A stretch of DNA of 64,000 bases, taken from the NCBI RefSeq assembly GCF_011762025.1, contig NZ_JAASQR010000003.1:186001-250000 (forward strand), given 5' to 3'. This DNA comes from Sphingobium vermicomposti. Its GTDB lineage: Bacteria; Pseudomonadota; Alphaproteobacteria; Sphingomonadales; Sphingomonadaceae. The notes beneath the pieces are model-generated. The model was given only the letters and a program-made list of their open reading frames with translations, had not been told where the DNA came from and did no database searches. Position numbers and translations under genes: made by a program. Shown here in pieces: positions 44,222 through 52,515 of the stretch. Positions within the stretch are counted from its first letter, which is position 1, and each line of letters opens with the position of its first letter.

Positions 44222-44766
44222 TCCACGGTTTCCCGCGGCTTCCAGGTGCGACGCTCCTCCGCCGACCGCAGCACTTCATAGGCGGCCTGGATTGTCTGAA
44301 AGCGCACAGCGGCATCCGCATCGCCCGGCTTCACGTCAGGATGATTTTCCTTCGCCAGCCGTCGCCAGCTTTTCTTCACGGCTTCGAAATCGGCATCATC
44401 CTCCAGGTCCAGCGCCTTGAGCGCATGGAGTTCGTCGCGCGAACGGCTGCCATCGCCGGGGCCGCCCCAGCCATGATAGGCACTGTTTTGATAACCGCCC
44501 GCATCGCGCCGCTCGGCCCGCTCGCGCTGTTCTCTCTCTTCCTTGTCCAGCCCCTGAAAATAATCCCAGTTGCGGTTATATTCTCCCGCATGATCGGAAC
44601 AGAAATACCAGCGTTCGGGGCTGTTGGGCGATTTGGGAGCAGGACAATCGCCCGGCCGGTCACAGCCATGGCGGTCGCACAGGCGCACCTGTTGCGCTTC
44701 GCGCGAAGCTCCATAGCTGCGCCAGCGGGGAAAGCCCCAGTCATTTGATCGGCTGCTTCGTGCCAT
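44218..44766 (-). CDS. J-domain protein with N-terminal Cys-rich segment
   Basis: The protein (182 residues) has a C-terminal J domain at about 118-180 with helix II/III signature FEAVKKSWRRLAKENHPDVKPG, including the HPD motif, and RFQTIQAAYEVLRSAEERRTW. J domains stimulate DnaK. The N-terminal half carries a Cys/His cluster (RLCDRHGCDRPGDCPAP...WYFCSDHAGEYN) that could bind zinc. It lacks a Gly/Phe region and the DnaJ zinc domain, so it is a specialised co-chaperone. It is coupled to the [2Fe-2S] ferredoxin gene. rnpB lies just upstream on the same strand. Confidence 0.85.
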   Translation of the reverse strand: MARSSRSNDWGFPRWRSYGASREAQQVRLCDRHGCDRPGDCPAPKSPNSPERWYFCSDHAGEYNRNWDYFQGLDKEEREQRERAERRDAGGYQNSAYHGWGGPGDGSRSRDELHALKALDLEDDADFEAVKKSWRRLAKENHPDVKPGDADAAVRFQTIQAAYEVLRSAEERRTWKPRETVD

Positions 44767-44816
44767 CGGTCCAAATTAGTTAAGCCGAAGGCAGAACGCC
44801 ACCCCGGCAGTTGATG

Positions 44817-44857
44817 AAAAAACCGCTGCTCTTTCCTCCCGCGCGAAGCGGGGGCAG
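44817..44857 (-). terminator. probable terminator of rnpB
   Basis: Downstream of the rnpB 3' end (minus strand) a CCCGC/GCGGG hairpin (44838-44852), extended by CTGC/GCAG, is followed after a short gap by six U (44817-44822). The distance from stem to U tract is longer than ideal. Confidence 0.55.
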
Positions 44858-44867
44858 AATCTTAAAT

Positions 44868-45266
44868 ACCAGAGGGCCTGTAAGCCGGGTTCTGTCCACC
44901 CCGTTGCCGGGGATGGGCGGCCATTCCTCTAGGGGACGGATTGCTCCGCCCCTCAAGCAACCAACCCGGACGGTCTCAGCCGAAATAGGCCTAGCAGCAC
45001 AGTCCTTTCGAACTGCCTGCGCGCCGCCCCTATTCGGTCTTGCTCCCGGTGGGGTTTACCGTGCCGCCTTCCGTTGCCGGAGACGCGGTGCGCTCTTACC
45101 GCACCCTTTCAATTTCGCTGGGCCGAAGCCTTAGCGACCTGCTTTCTGTTGCACTGTCCCTTGGATCACTCCAGCCGGCCGTTAGCCGGCACCGTCATTT
45201 CGTGGAGCCCGGACTTTCCTCGCCGTGGAAGTTACCCGCCACGCCGCGGCCGCCTGGCCCTCTGGC
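44868..45266 (-). ncRNA. rnpB: RNase P RNA (class A), catalytic subunit
   Basis: The minus-strand RNA of about 399 nt removes 5' leaders from tRNA precursors with the RnpA protein. Its ends form helix P1: CCAGAGGGCC (45256-45265) pairs perfectly with GGCCCTCTGG (44869-44878). Conserved blocks seen on the minus strand are GAGGAAAGTCCGGGCTCC near 45205-45222 and ACAGAACCCGGCTTA near the 3' end, both hallmarks of bacterial class A RNase P RNA. A promoter and a probable terminator frame it. Exact ends are estimated within a few bases. Confidence 0.96.
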
Positions 45267-45273
45267 CCGACGC

Positions 45274-45302
45274 GCTATACACGCAGGCGGGGCATCCGTC
45301 AT
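45274..45302 (-). promoter_or_regulatory. probable sigma-70 promoter of rnpB
   Basis: On the minus strand ATGACG (45297-45302) and TATAGC (45274-45279) are separated by 17 bases. They place the transcription start near 45267, which agrees with the 5' end required by the P1 helix. Confidence 0.6.
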
Positions 45303-45308
45303 CCCCAC

Positions 45309-46007
45309 TTATTCATCGCCCCTGGGCTTGGGCAACAACAAGGCGAGCAGGATGGCGCGGCATTCGCCATCGATGATCCCGTCGATCAATTCGGGGCGAA
45401 AGCGCCGTTGGAACGCGACCACCGCCGCTTCCGGCTCTGCAATATCATAACCAAAACGCTCAAGCGCCAGCATGAAGCCGCCGTCGCTCCAGTGCGGGTC
45501 CATCAGGTTCTTCGTCGGGCGCGGCAGGGCCAGGCGCAGCCGGGCCAGTTGCCACCAGGGGAAAAGCTCGCCTGGGTCCTGCTTGCGGGCCGGGGCGATG
45601 TCGCTGTGCCCGACGATGTTGCCGCGCGTGATCCCGTGCCGCTGGATGATGTCATGGATCAGCGGGATCAAAGATCCGATCTGAGCGTCAGGGAAAGGCC
45701 GATAACCCCATTCATGGCCCGGATTGACGATCTCGATCCCGATGCTGGCGGAGTTGATGTCATCAACGCCTCGCCAATAGGAGCGCCCGGCATGCCAGGC
45801 GCGTTTTGCTTCATCGACCATGCGGACGATCTGCCCATCTTCGGTCACGACATAATGGGCCGAAACCTTCGATTCAGGGCTGGCGAGCCAATTGATCGCG
45901 CTCGCCGCGTCGGGCATCCCGGTATAATGCAGCACCAGCATGGATACCGGCAGGCTGCGCTCGTCAAAATTCGGCGACGGCGTGTCGATCATTGGAATGT
46001 CGGTCAT
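45309..46007 (-). CDS. N-acetylmuramoyl-L-alanine amidase, AmiD/AmpD type
   Basis: The 232-residue zinc amidase cleaves the bond between MurNAc and the peptide stem. Zinc and active-site residues are visible in VLHYTGMPDA, AWHAGRSYW and GHSDIAPARKQDPG (His and Asp). A small C-terminal domain (about 180-230, LMDPHWSDGGFMLALERFGYD) looks like a peptidoglycan-binding module, as in AmiD. No signal peptide is visible, so a cytoplasmic recycling role like AmpD is possible despite the AmiD-like domain order. It is not clearly co-transcribed with cheR, which ends 140 bases upstream. Confidence 0.9.
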   Translation of the reverse strand: MTDIPMIDTPSPNFDERSLPVSMLVLHYTGMPDAASAINWLASPESKVSAHYVVTEDGQIVRMVDEAKRAWHAGRSYWRGVDDINSASIGIEIVNPGHEWGYRPFPDAQIGSLIPLIHDIIQRHGITRGNIVGHSDIAPARKQDPGELFPWWQLARLRLALPRPTKNLMDPHWSDGGFMLALERFGYDIAEPEAAVVAFQRRFRPELIDGIIDGECRAILLALLLPKPRGDE

Positions 46008-46147
46008 CGCCAGAACCTGTCACCACCCATGTCTTCCGATCGCCCCGGAACCGGTCGACCGCATGTGCCTGACCATGGCGAAGAGCAGGTGGATGATCAA
46101 GCGGTCCTGTTTCGCACATGCGAAAGACAGGCCGAAAGGTCCTGCGC

Positions 46148-47017
46148 TTATCCTGCCCGCCGGACAGTTTCTTCTGCCGGGTCCGTCACCACCGGCCTTC
46201 GACCATAGCTTCCCCTAAATTCGGGATGCGGCGTGAAATCTTCGCTGTGGCCAATCACGGTTTCCCCTGCACCCAGCAGAAGGACGGATTGCTGATGGCT
46301 ATGGCGGGCCAGCAGGCGCAGGACATCCTGCCGCCGCTCCGGGGTGAAATACAGCAACACGTTGCGGCAGAGCAAAAGGTCATATTCGCCCGATGGCGCA
46401 CGCGGCTCGAACAGATTGTCGGTTCTGAACTCGATCATCCGCCGCAATTCGGGGCTGGCATGCCAATCATCGCCGACCGGCTCGAACCATTTGATAAGGT
46501 CCCCTACGGAAAGCCCGCGCTGCACATCCATTTGCGTGAATATGCCCGATCGCGCCTGGTCGATGGCGGCGGTGGAAATGTCAGTCGCCAGTATCTCGAT
46601 GTGCCATCCGCGCCACCGCGCCATGTCATTGCGAAACTGGATCGCGAGCGAATAGGCTTCCTGTCCCGTCGAACATCCCGCGCTCCATATGCGCAGCACC
46701 CGATCCTTCCGGTTCGCGTAAATGGATGGCAGGATCTGGCGATTAAGCATGTCGAATATCTGCAAGTCGCGGAAAAAGCTGCTTTCATTATTGAGCAGCG
46801 CATTGATCACCGCATCCTCAAGGCCGCTGTCCCGGTTGGCCAACAGCTTCGCGGCCAATTCATCGATGCCGGAAACGCCATAGGCGCGCATCACCGGTTT
46901 CAGCGCCGTTTCCATCCGCCATGCGCGGCTTTCAGACAATATCTGTCCGGTGCGCGAAGCCAGCAAAGCGGAAAAAATGCGAGCGCCGCCCTGCGGAGAC
47001 GATTCATACGAAGGCAT
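46148..47017 (-). CDS. cheR: chemoreceptor glutamate methyltransferase CheR
   Basis: CheR methylates chemoreceptors for adaptation. From the ATG at 47017 the protein is 289 residues. It has the N-terminal CheR-N helices (about 15-75, with NNESSFFRDLQIFDML following) and the SAM-binding IWSAGCSTGQEAYSLA. NLFEPRAPSGEYDLLLCRNVLLYFTPERRQDV is diagnostic. Its ATG overlaps the cheB stop by one base (TGATG), so it is coupled. It is the last gene of the cheA-cheW-cheY-cheB-cheR operon. Confidence 0.94.
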   Translation of the reverse strand: MPSYESSPQGGARIFSALLASRTGQILSESRAWRMETALKPVMRAYGVSGIDELAAKLLANRDSGLEDAVINALLNNESSFFRDLQIFDMLNRQILPSIYANRKDRVLRIWSAGCSTGQEAYSLAIQFRNDMARWRGWHIEILATDISTAAIDQARSGIFTQMDVQRGLSVGDLIKWFEPVGDDWHASPELRRMIEFRTDNLFEPRAPSGEYDLLLCRNVLLYFTPERRQDVLRLLARHSHQQSVLLLGAGETVIGHSEDFTPHPEFRGSYGRRPVVTDPAEETVRRAG

Positions 47018-48105
47018 CAATGTATCAACCCTTTGCTCTTTCCACGCCGCGCTACAAAATCCATGATGGCCCCCGGTTCCAGCAGCGCGCAGCTCAACCC
47101 CGCGCTCGCCACCGACCCCGGCATCCCCCACACGACGCTGCTCGCTTCATTCTGCGCAATGATCCACCCGCCAGCCGCCACGATATTGCGGGCACCAGCC
47201 GTTCCGTCCCGTCCCATGCCGGTCAGGACAATGCCGACCCCACCCTCACCATAGGCTTCCGCGATGCTGGCGAACATCGGGTCCACCCCCGGCAGATAGC
47301 CTGCGGCCGTTCGCTCCTGGTTCAGGCCGATTATGACACGGTCGGCCAGCACTCGCCGCACCTGCAAACTGGCATTCCCGGGCGCGACATAGATGATGTC
47401 AGGCGCGATAGTCTCACCCTGTTCGGCGGTCTTGACGCGCAGCGGCGTCATCCGCCCCATCTGCTGCGTTAAATAGGATGTGAAGCTGGCCGGCAGATGC
47501 TGTGTCACCAGAATCGGCACGCCCAGCGGCGCAGACATGCCCGCGAACAACTGGGTCAGCGCGTGAATCCCCCCGGTGGACGCGCCGATGCCAAGGCAGG
47601 CGATGGGCGCTCGCGCCCGGTTGCGTGCCACCGGCGCCTGCCCGCTGGGTCCAGCCGGTGCCGGCGTGTCGTCGCCCGCCAGACGGGACAGGCGATCGAT
47701 CAGCATCCGGGGAAACTGCGCACCATAGCTGCCGCTGCCGGGCTTGGCGCAGATGTCGCTTGCCCCCAGCGCCAAAGCCTCCATCGCAGCTGCGCTACCT
47801 TCGTCGCAATTGCCCGAAAGTATCACCACCTTGCCAGACGGATTGGCCCGCAATATCGCGGGCAGAGCGGCCAGCCCGCTTTGCCCCGGCAGTTCGATGT
47901 CCAGCAGGACCAGATCGACCTGTTCCCCAGCCAGATAGCCCAGTGCCAGTTCGGCGCTGTTGGTCTTGTGCACGACCTGAAATGTCGGGTCGCCGTTCAA
48001 TATGCGTTCGATCACTGTCCGAACGACCACTGAATCGTCGACCACCATCACGCGGATCGCGCTGGATTGGCTGCTCTGGGCCATGGTCTGCATGACGACG
48101 GACAT
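47017..48105 (-). CDS. cheB: chemotaxis response regulator/protein-glutamate methylesterase CheB
   Basis: The 362-residue protein has a receiver domain with Asp69 in LLDIELPG (DD at 23-24) and a methylesterase domain whose catalytic triad is visible: Ser in GIGASTGG, His in TQHLP and Asp in LTGMGRDG. It removes receptor methyl groups when phosphorylated by CheA. The start may be any of three close ATGs. It lies 45 bases after cheY and overlaps cheR. Confidence 0.95.
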   Translation of the reverse strand: MSVVMQTMAQSSQSSAIRVMVVDDSVVVRTVIERILNGDPTFQVVHKTNSAELALGYLAGEQVDLVLLDIELPGQSGLAALPAILRANPSGKVVILSGNCDEGSAAAMEALALGASDICAKPGSGSYGAQFPRMLIDRLSRLAGDDTPAPAGPSGQAPVARNRARAPIACLGIGASTGGIHALTQLFAGMSAPLGVPILVTQHLPASFTSYLTQQMGRMTPLRVKTAEQGETIAPDIIYVAPGNASLQVRRVLADRVIIGLNQERTAAGYLPGVDPMFASIAEAYGEGGVGIVLTGMGRDGTAGARNIVAAGGWIIAQNEASSVVWGMPGSVASAGLSCALLEPGAIMDFVARRGKSKGLIH

Positions 48106-48150
48106 CGATTGACTTTCAGGCGGGGGACGAAGGGTAAGCGGATTGCCTTG

Positions 48151-48516
48151 TCAGATCACACCGACGATCGACAGCTTGCTTTCCAACGTTTCGCGGTCAA
48201 ACGGCTTCATGACATATTCGTCCGCGCCCGCATCGACCGCCGCCTTGATATGGCTGATGCCATTTTCGGTGGTGCAGAATATGATCTTGGGCCGTGCCGT
48301 AACCTTGGCGGTCTCCAGGGCCCGCAGGAACTCCATCCCGCTCATCACCGGCATGTTCCAGTCCAGCAGCACGACATCTGGGGCCGCCGCTTCGCACTGG
48401 ATCAGGGCATCCTGCCCATCCACCGCTTCAGTGACCGACAGGTCCAGCGATTCCAATATGTGCCGCGCGACTTTACGGATGACCTTGGAATCATCAACTA
48501 CCAGGCAGTTTTTCAT
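48151..48516 (-). CDS. cheY: chemotaxis response regulator CheY
   Basis: The 121-residue single receiver domain has the acidic pair (VVDDS), phosphoacceptor Asp52 (LLDWNMPVMSG), Thr82 (CTTE) and Lys104 (VMKPF). The ATG at 48516 with AGGGA upstream gives the standard CheY start; an open extension to 48567 is unlikely. It lies 90 bases after cheW and 45 before cheB. Whether it drives a flagellar motor or another output cannot be told, because no motility gene is near. Confidence 0.94.
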   Translation of the reverse strand: MKNCLVVDDSKVIRKVARHILESLDLSVTEAVDGQDALIQCEAAAPDVVLLDWNMPVMSGMEFLRALETAKVTARPKIIFCTTENGISHIKAAVDAGADEYVMKPFDRETLESKLSIVGVI

Positions 48517-48606
48517 GAGCGTCCCTTTTTGAATTTCTGCAACCCGTCTGACGGGCTTAACCGACAAAGCCGATCAATTGGTAAACACGCACGGATTCAA
48601 AGCATT

Positions 48607-49044
48607 TCAGGCCGCCTGCGCCAGCGGGCCCGTTTCGATAAAGCTGACAAGGGAAACGACCAGATAGGGCTGCTCCTCATGCTCCACAATCGCACGGGCA
48701 TAAGGCGTCCAGGCCGGATCGAGTTGACCACGCAATGGCAGGCCCCCGTCAGCCACCTGGCAGATGTCGTGAACGGCATCGACCACCAGGCCATAGCTGT
48801 GCCCGCTGATATCCGCGATGATGGCATATCCCCGCTTCTCAACCGATGTGGCCGTCCCGCGGATGAGCGCTGGCACGTCGATAATGGTAAGCACGCGGCT
48901 ACGCAGCGCGGAAAGCCCTGCCACATGCGCGGCCATTCCCGGCACCGGCGAAACATCGGCAAGGCGCACGACGGCTTCGACCTCGTGCGCGTCCACCGCC
49001 ACCTTGGTGCCCGCTAGCGTCGCGAGAAGATAAAGCTGGTCCAT
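48607..49044 (-). CDS. cheW: chemotaxis coupling protein CheW
   Basis: The 145-residue protein is a single CheW SH3-like fold: YLLATLAGTKVAVDAHEVEAVVRLADVSPVPG, then VLTIIDVPALI and GLVVDAVHDICQV. It links CheA to receptors. It starts 10 bases after the cheA stop and precedes cheY by 90 bases. It is short and lacks extra domains. Confidence 0.93.
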   Translation of the reverse strand: MDQLYLLATLAGTKVAVDAHEVEAVVRLADVSPVPGMAAHVAGLSALRSRVLTIIDVPALIRGTATSVEKRGYAIIADISGHSYGLVVDAVHDICQVADGGLPLRGQLDPAWTPYARAIVEHEEQPYLVVSLVSFIETGPLAQAA

Positions 49045-49054
49045 GTCTGCTCCT

Positions 49055-51433
49055 TCAGCGCCCGACGCCAGCGATAGCTGCCATCAACGCGTCCTGATCA
49101 TAACGATAGATGCTGCCGTCCTGCGGACCTGATGGCCGTGGCGACGCGCGCAGGTGCACGACCCGGCAGCCCAGAATTTCGGCTGCCTGCGACAGGTCCG
49201 GTCCCGAACTCAGCACGACATCCAATGGATCGACCGGCTCGCCAGCTGGCAGGCCCAGAACCACTTCATGTCCCGCCTGCCTGAGCAAAGGTGCCAATAT
49301 CTCACGGGTCCATCCGTCATCCCCGTCGGCCAGAACACAGCGGCCCCGCGCCTGTTCGGGAACCGACTCGCCGGGCAAGCCAGCAAACAGGGCAAAGGGG
49401 TTGATGACTTCCAGATGCTCTCCTTCGATCACGGACACGCCGCTCAACACGCCATGCATGGCCACCATGTCGGGAACCAACGGCATGTCGATGATGTCCA
49501 GCACGGCGGCAACGGGATAGCAGGCCTCGCGCGCGCCATCCCGGATGCGCAGCGCCGACACTGTTGCAGCTCCAAAGCTGTGGACGCCATTGACCACCGG
49601 CACCAGCCCGCCGTCCAGCCGGACGAATGCGCGAGAGCCCGACCGGCCGAACGATGCAGTGTCGATGTCCTCGACCCGCTCGATCACAGACAGCTGGATC
49701 AGCCTGCGCTCCCCGGAAAGCTCCTCGAATCGCAGGGCGGGAATCATCTCCACCGCCGCTGCGTTCATCTCGTCTTCTTCGATGTGACGCTGGGCGCAAT
49801 CGTCAGCGACGTTGGGCAGGTCCGCCGCATTGGCAAGGCCCGCCGCATCCAACAGCAACATCGGCTTGCCATTGTCGGGCAGAGTCATGCCCGCATAGAC
49901 GCCGCTCGCCATGATGAGTGGGGATGCAGGACGTATAACCAGTTCCTCATGATTTTCGACCGCCGCCACGCCCATGGCAAACGGAACGCCCGTGCCGGAT
50001 CGCACCACCATGATGCTGCGGGGACCGCTTTGGGGCAGCTTCTCCATCCCCAGCACATCTTCCAGATCGACCATGGAATGGCGCACCGATCGAATCGTCG
50101 CGATCTTTGCTCCGGCCACTTCGGCGATCCGCAGCATGGCATTGTTGTCGTGCAATATCTCGACCACCGCCGCGCGCGGCATGGCAAAATGCAGCCCGCC
50201 CGCACGGACGATCAGGCCGGGGATGATCGTCAGAGTCAAAGGCACGCGCAATATGATGCGCAATCCCCTGCCGGGCTGATTATCCAGCGATATGACCCCG
50301 CCAATCCGCTCCACATTCGCCCGGACCACGTCCATCCCGACGCCCCGGCCGGAAATGGCCGTTATCTGCTGCGCGGTCGACAGGCCGGGATGAAAGATAA
50401 GCTCCAGCCTTTCCGCTTCGCTCATGCGGTTCGCCGCATCCCGCGTCAGCGTTTCGGCGAGAACCGCCTTTTCCACCAGTCGCTGCGTATCGATGCCCTG
50501 GCCGTCATCGCTGACCTCGATCACGATCTGATTGCCCGACTGCCGGGCCTCCAGCTTCAGCATGCCGACCTCTGGCTTGCCCAGCGCGCGCCGACGCTCA
50601 GGCGTTTCGATGCCATGATCGATGCTGTTGCGAACGATGTGGGTCAGCGGATCGACCACCATCTCCACCATCTCGCGGTCCATTTCGACGTCGCCGCCTT
50701 CCAGCGTCAGGTCGATGCGTTTCCCCAATTCCCGCCCCAGGTCACGGACCATGCGCGGGATCGCCGTGAACAGACGGTCAACCCGCTGCATCCGTGTCTT
50801 CGATATGGCGTCACGCATGTCGGCGACGCAGGTCGACAGCCGCTCAAAGGCGCTTTCCAGTTCGGGATCGCCTGACCGTTCTCGCAACTGACGGGACAAT
50901 TCGTTGCGCGCCAGCACCATGTCCGACACGCCGTTCATCAGCTGGTCGATCAACGACAGCGGCAGGCGGATGGTCCGCGGCACCGCCTGAGCGCCGCCTT
51001 GGCGAACGCGCTGCTCAGGTGCCGGAGCAGCAACCGCGTCGGTTTCGGGCACGCTATTGCTATGCGCATCGGCAGACAGAGCGCCGATCAGCAGGTCGTC
51101 ATTCTCATCGGGCAACGCCGCGCCGATCGCCACGGCTTCGGCCAGTTCACCGATCCGATCCATGACGCCCAGAACGGCGTTAACGGTCGCGGGGTCGGGG
51201 CTGCGCTGGCCGCTGCGCAAGTCGGACAGAACATCTTCGGCAGCATGGCTCAGCCGCTCAAAGCGCGGCAGGTTAAGGAAGCCGCAGCTTCCCTTGACCG
51301 TGTGGAAAAAGCGGAAAATGGCGTCCAGCCGGTCGCGGTCACTGGGATCTGCTTCCCAGGCGACCACCTCACCGGCGAGCGCCTCCAGCGTCTCCTGCGT
51401 CTCGGCAATAAATTCCTGAAGTAGATCGTCCAT
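49055..51433 (-). CDS. cheA: chemotaxis histidine kinase CheA with extra CheW domain and degenerate receiver
   Basis: From the ATG at 51433 (a GTG lies 6 bases upstream) the protein is 792 residues. Order: HPt with phospho-His44 (FFHTVKGSCGFL), no obvious P2 domain, dimerisation and ATPase (about 170-390; HIVRNSIDHGIE, VSDDGQGID), a CheW-like domain (about 400-530), a second CheW-like domain (about 550-670), and a receiver-like tail (about 690-790). The tail reads DVVLSSGPDLS where a receiver has its phosphoacceptor Asp, so it is probably not phosphorylated. It is the first gene of the che operon. No receptor gene is in the window. Confidence 0.94.
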   Translation of the reverse strand: MDDLLQEFIAETQETLEALAGEVVAWEADPSDRDRLDAIFRFFHTVKGSCGFLNLPRFERLSHAAEDVLSDLRSGQRSPDPATVNAVLGVMDRIGELAEAVAIGAALPDENDDLLIGALSADAHSNSVPETDAVAAPAPEQRVRQGGAQAVPRTIRLPLSLIDQLMNGVSDMVLARNELSRQLRERSGDPELESAFERLSTCVADMRDAISKTRMQRVDRLFTAIPRMVRDLGRELGKRIDLTLEGGDVEMDREMVEMVVDPLTHIVRNSIDHGIETPERRRALGKPEVGMLKLEARQSGNQIVIEVSDDGQGIDTQRLVEKAVLAETLTRDAANRMSEAERLELIFHPGLSTAQQITAISGRGVGMDVVRANVERIGGVISLDNQPGRGLRIILRVPLTLTIIPGLIVRAGGLHFAMPRAAVVEILHDNNAMLRIAEVAGAKIATIRSVRHSMVDLEDVLGMEKLPQSGPRSIMVVRSGTGVPFAMGVAAVENHEELVIRPASPLIMASGVYAGMTLPDNGKPMLLLDAAGLANAADLPNVADDCAQRHIEEDEMNAAAVEMIPALRFEELSGERRLIQLSVIERVEDIDTASFGRSGSRAFVRLDGGLVPVVNGVHSFGAATVSALRIRDGAREACYPVAAVLDIIDMPLVPDMVAMHGVLSGVSVIEGEHLEVINPFALFAGLPGESVPEQARGRCVLADGDDGWTREILAPLLRQAGHEVVLGLPAGEPVDPLDVVLSSGPDLSQAAEILGCRVVHLRASPRPSGPQDGSIYRYDQDALMAAIAGVGR

Positions 51434-51570
51434 TCTCACGCCCCACGGATCCGCGACAGCACCATGGGACAGCGTGGTTAAATCGCCGTTAAAGCGATGA
51501 TGTTCGGCATGAAAATGGGCGCCGCAACCTACGTCACGACGCCCATTCGGCTTAGTTTCGAGAATGAAAC

Positions 51571-51837
51571 TTAGCGGTTTTCGACGGCATCGGCAGCGGC
51601 TTCACCCGCTTCACGTGTCGCTTCGGCCTTGTTTTCCAGCGAATCCGCTGCGTTTTCAGCAGCCGCTTCAGCGTTACCGGCCAGGTTGTCGGCCATGGCT
51701 TCCATATTCGCTGCCTGGTTGTCGAGTGCGTCCGCCTGATTCTCGTAAGCGTTCTCGACCTGGTTTTCCTGCTTCGAATCGCACGCTGCGAGTGCGATCA
51801 AGCTGGCAAGGCCCAGAACTGAGACGATGGTTTTCAC
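51571..51837 (-). CDS. small coiled-coil lipoprotein
   Basis: The 88-residue product begins at a GTG (51837) with AGGAG 8 bases upstream. A lipoprotein signal peptide ends LIALAAC, so the mature part starts with Cys. The 70-residue mature chain is Ala/Glu/Asn-rich with AD-L-N blocks recurring about every 14-18 residues (ADALDN, ADNLAGN, ADSLEN, ADAVEN), a coiled coil reminiscent of Lpp-like envelope lipoproteins. I know no named family. It is monocistronic between mscL and cheA. Confidence 0.7.
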   Translation of the reverse strand: MKTIVSVLGLASLIALAACDSKQENQVENAYENQADALDNQAANMEAMADNLAGNAEAAAENAADSLENKAEATREAGEAAADAVENR

Positions 51838-51984
51838 GGCGTATTCTCCTGTTGCGCCCCCTGGGGCTGACGTCATTCGGCAAGGATCCGGGCCGCGCAT
51901 GCAGCCTTGGGACCCTGACGCCGATCAACTGGCCGCGCGCAGGTTGGTTCCCGCCGCACAACTACTTTCGTCGCAGAAACGATA

Positions 51985-52413
51985 TTATTTTTTCAGCGAA
52001 TCCCTAATTTCCCGCAACAACATGATGTCTTCGGGCGTCGCGGCGGGCGCGGCCTCGGGCTTGGGCATCAGCCTGTTCACCGTCCGCACCAGCAGGAAAA
52101 TGATGAAGGCCAGGATCAGGAAGTTGACCAATACGGTCAGAAACTCGCCCCATCCCAGCATGGCGACGCCAGCGCCCTTCAAATCGGCATAGCTTTGCGG
52201 ATTGCCGGTAAAGCCCGCCGGGATGTCGCCCAGCCGGATGAAGTAACGCGAAAAGTCCGATCCCCCCAGCACATAGCCGACCACCGGCATGATGATGTCG
52301 TCAGTCAGGGACTTGGTAATGGTAGCAAAAGCGCCACCTATGATGACGCCGACGGCCAGGTCGATCACATTGCCGCGATTGATGAACGTCTTGAATTCCG
52401 CGATCAGCCCCAT
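51985..52413 (-). CDS. mscL: large-conductance mechanosensitive channel
   Basis: MscL opens under membrane tension to release solutes on osmotic down-shock. The 142-residue protein begins [45 protein letters not shown], the typical first helix. The second helix is [25 protein letters not shown], followed by a charged cytoplasmic helix. It is monocistronic and divergent from lemA. Confidence 0.97.
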   Translation of the reverse strand: MGLIAEFKTFINRGNVIDLAVGVIIGGAFATITKSLTDDIIMPVVGYVLGGSDFSRYFIRLGDIPAGFTGNPQSYADLKGAGVAMLGWGEFLTVLVNFLILAFIIFLLVRTVNRLMPKPEAAPAATPEDIMLLREIRDSLKK

Positions 52414-52515
52414 GGTGAACCCCTTGTCCTCATTACGATAAAGGCAGAATGGGCCGTTGCACGCACGCCGACAACCACCTATTTCCGGGAACGCAACAAA
52501 AGCTGAGGATGTTTC

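Noticed and set aside
49154..50875. 573-residue open frame opposite cheA
   Set aside because: It is antisense to conserved CheA motifs, and its composition is rich in His, Gln and Arg without structure.
51551..51574. Hairpin CTTAGTTTC/GAAACTTAG as terminator of the coiled-coil lipoprotein
   Set aside because: The stem is AU-rich with one mismatch, overlaps the stop codon and has no U tract, so I do not call it a terminator.
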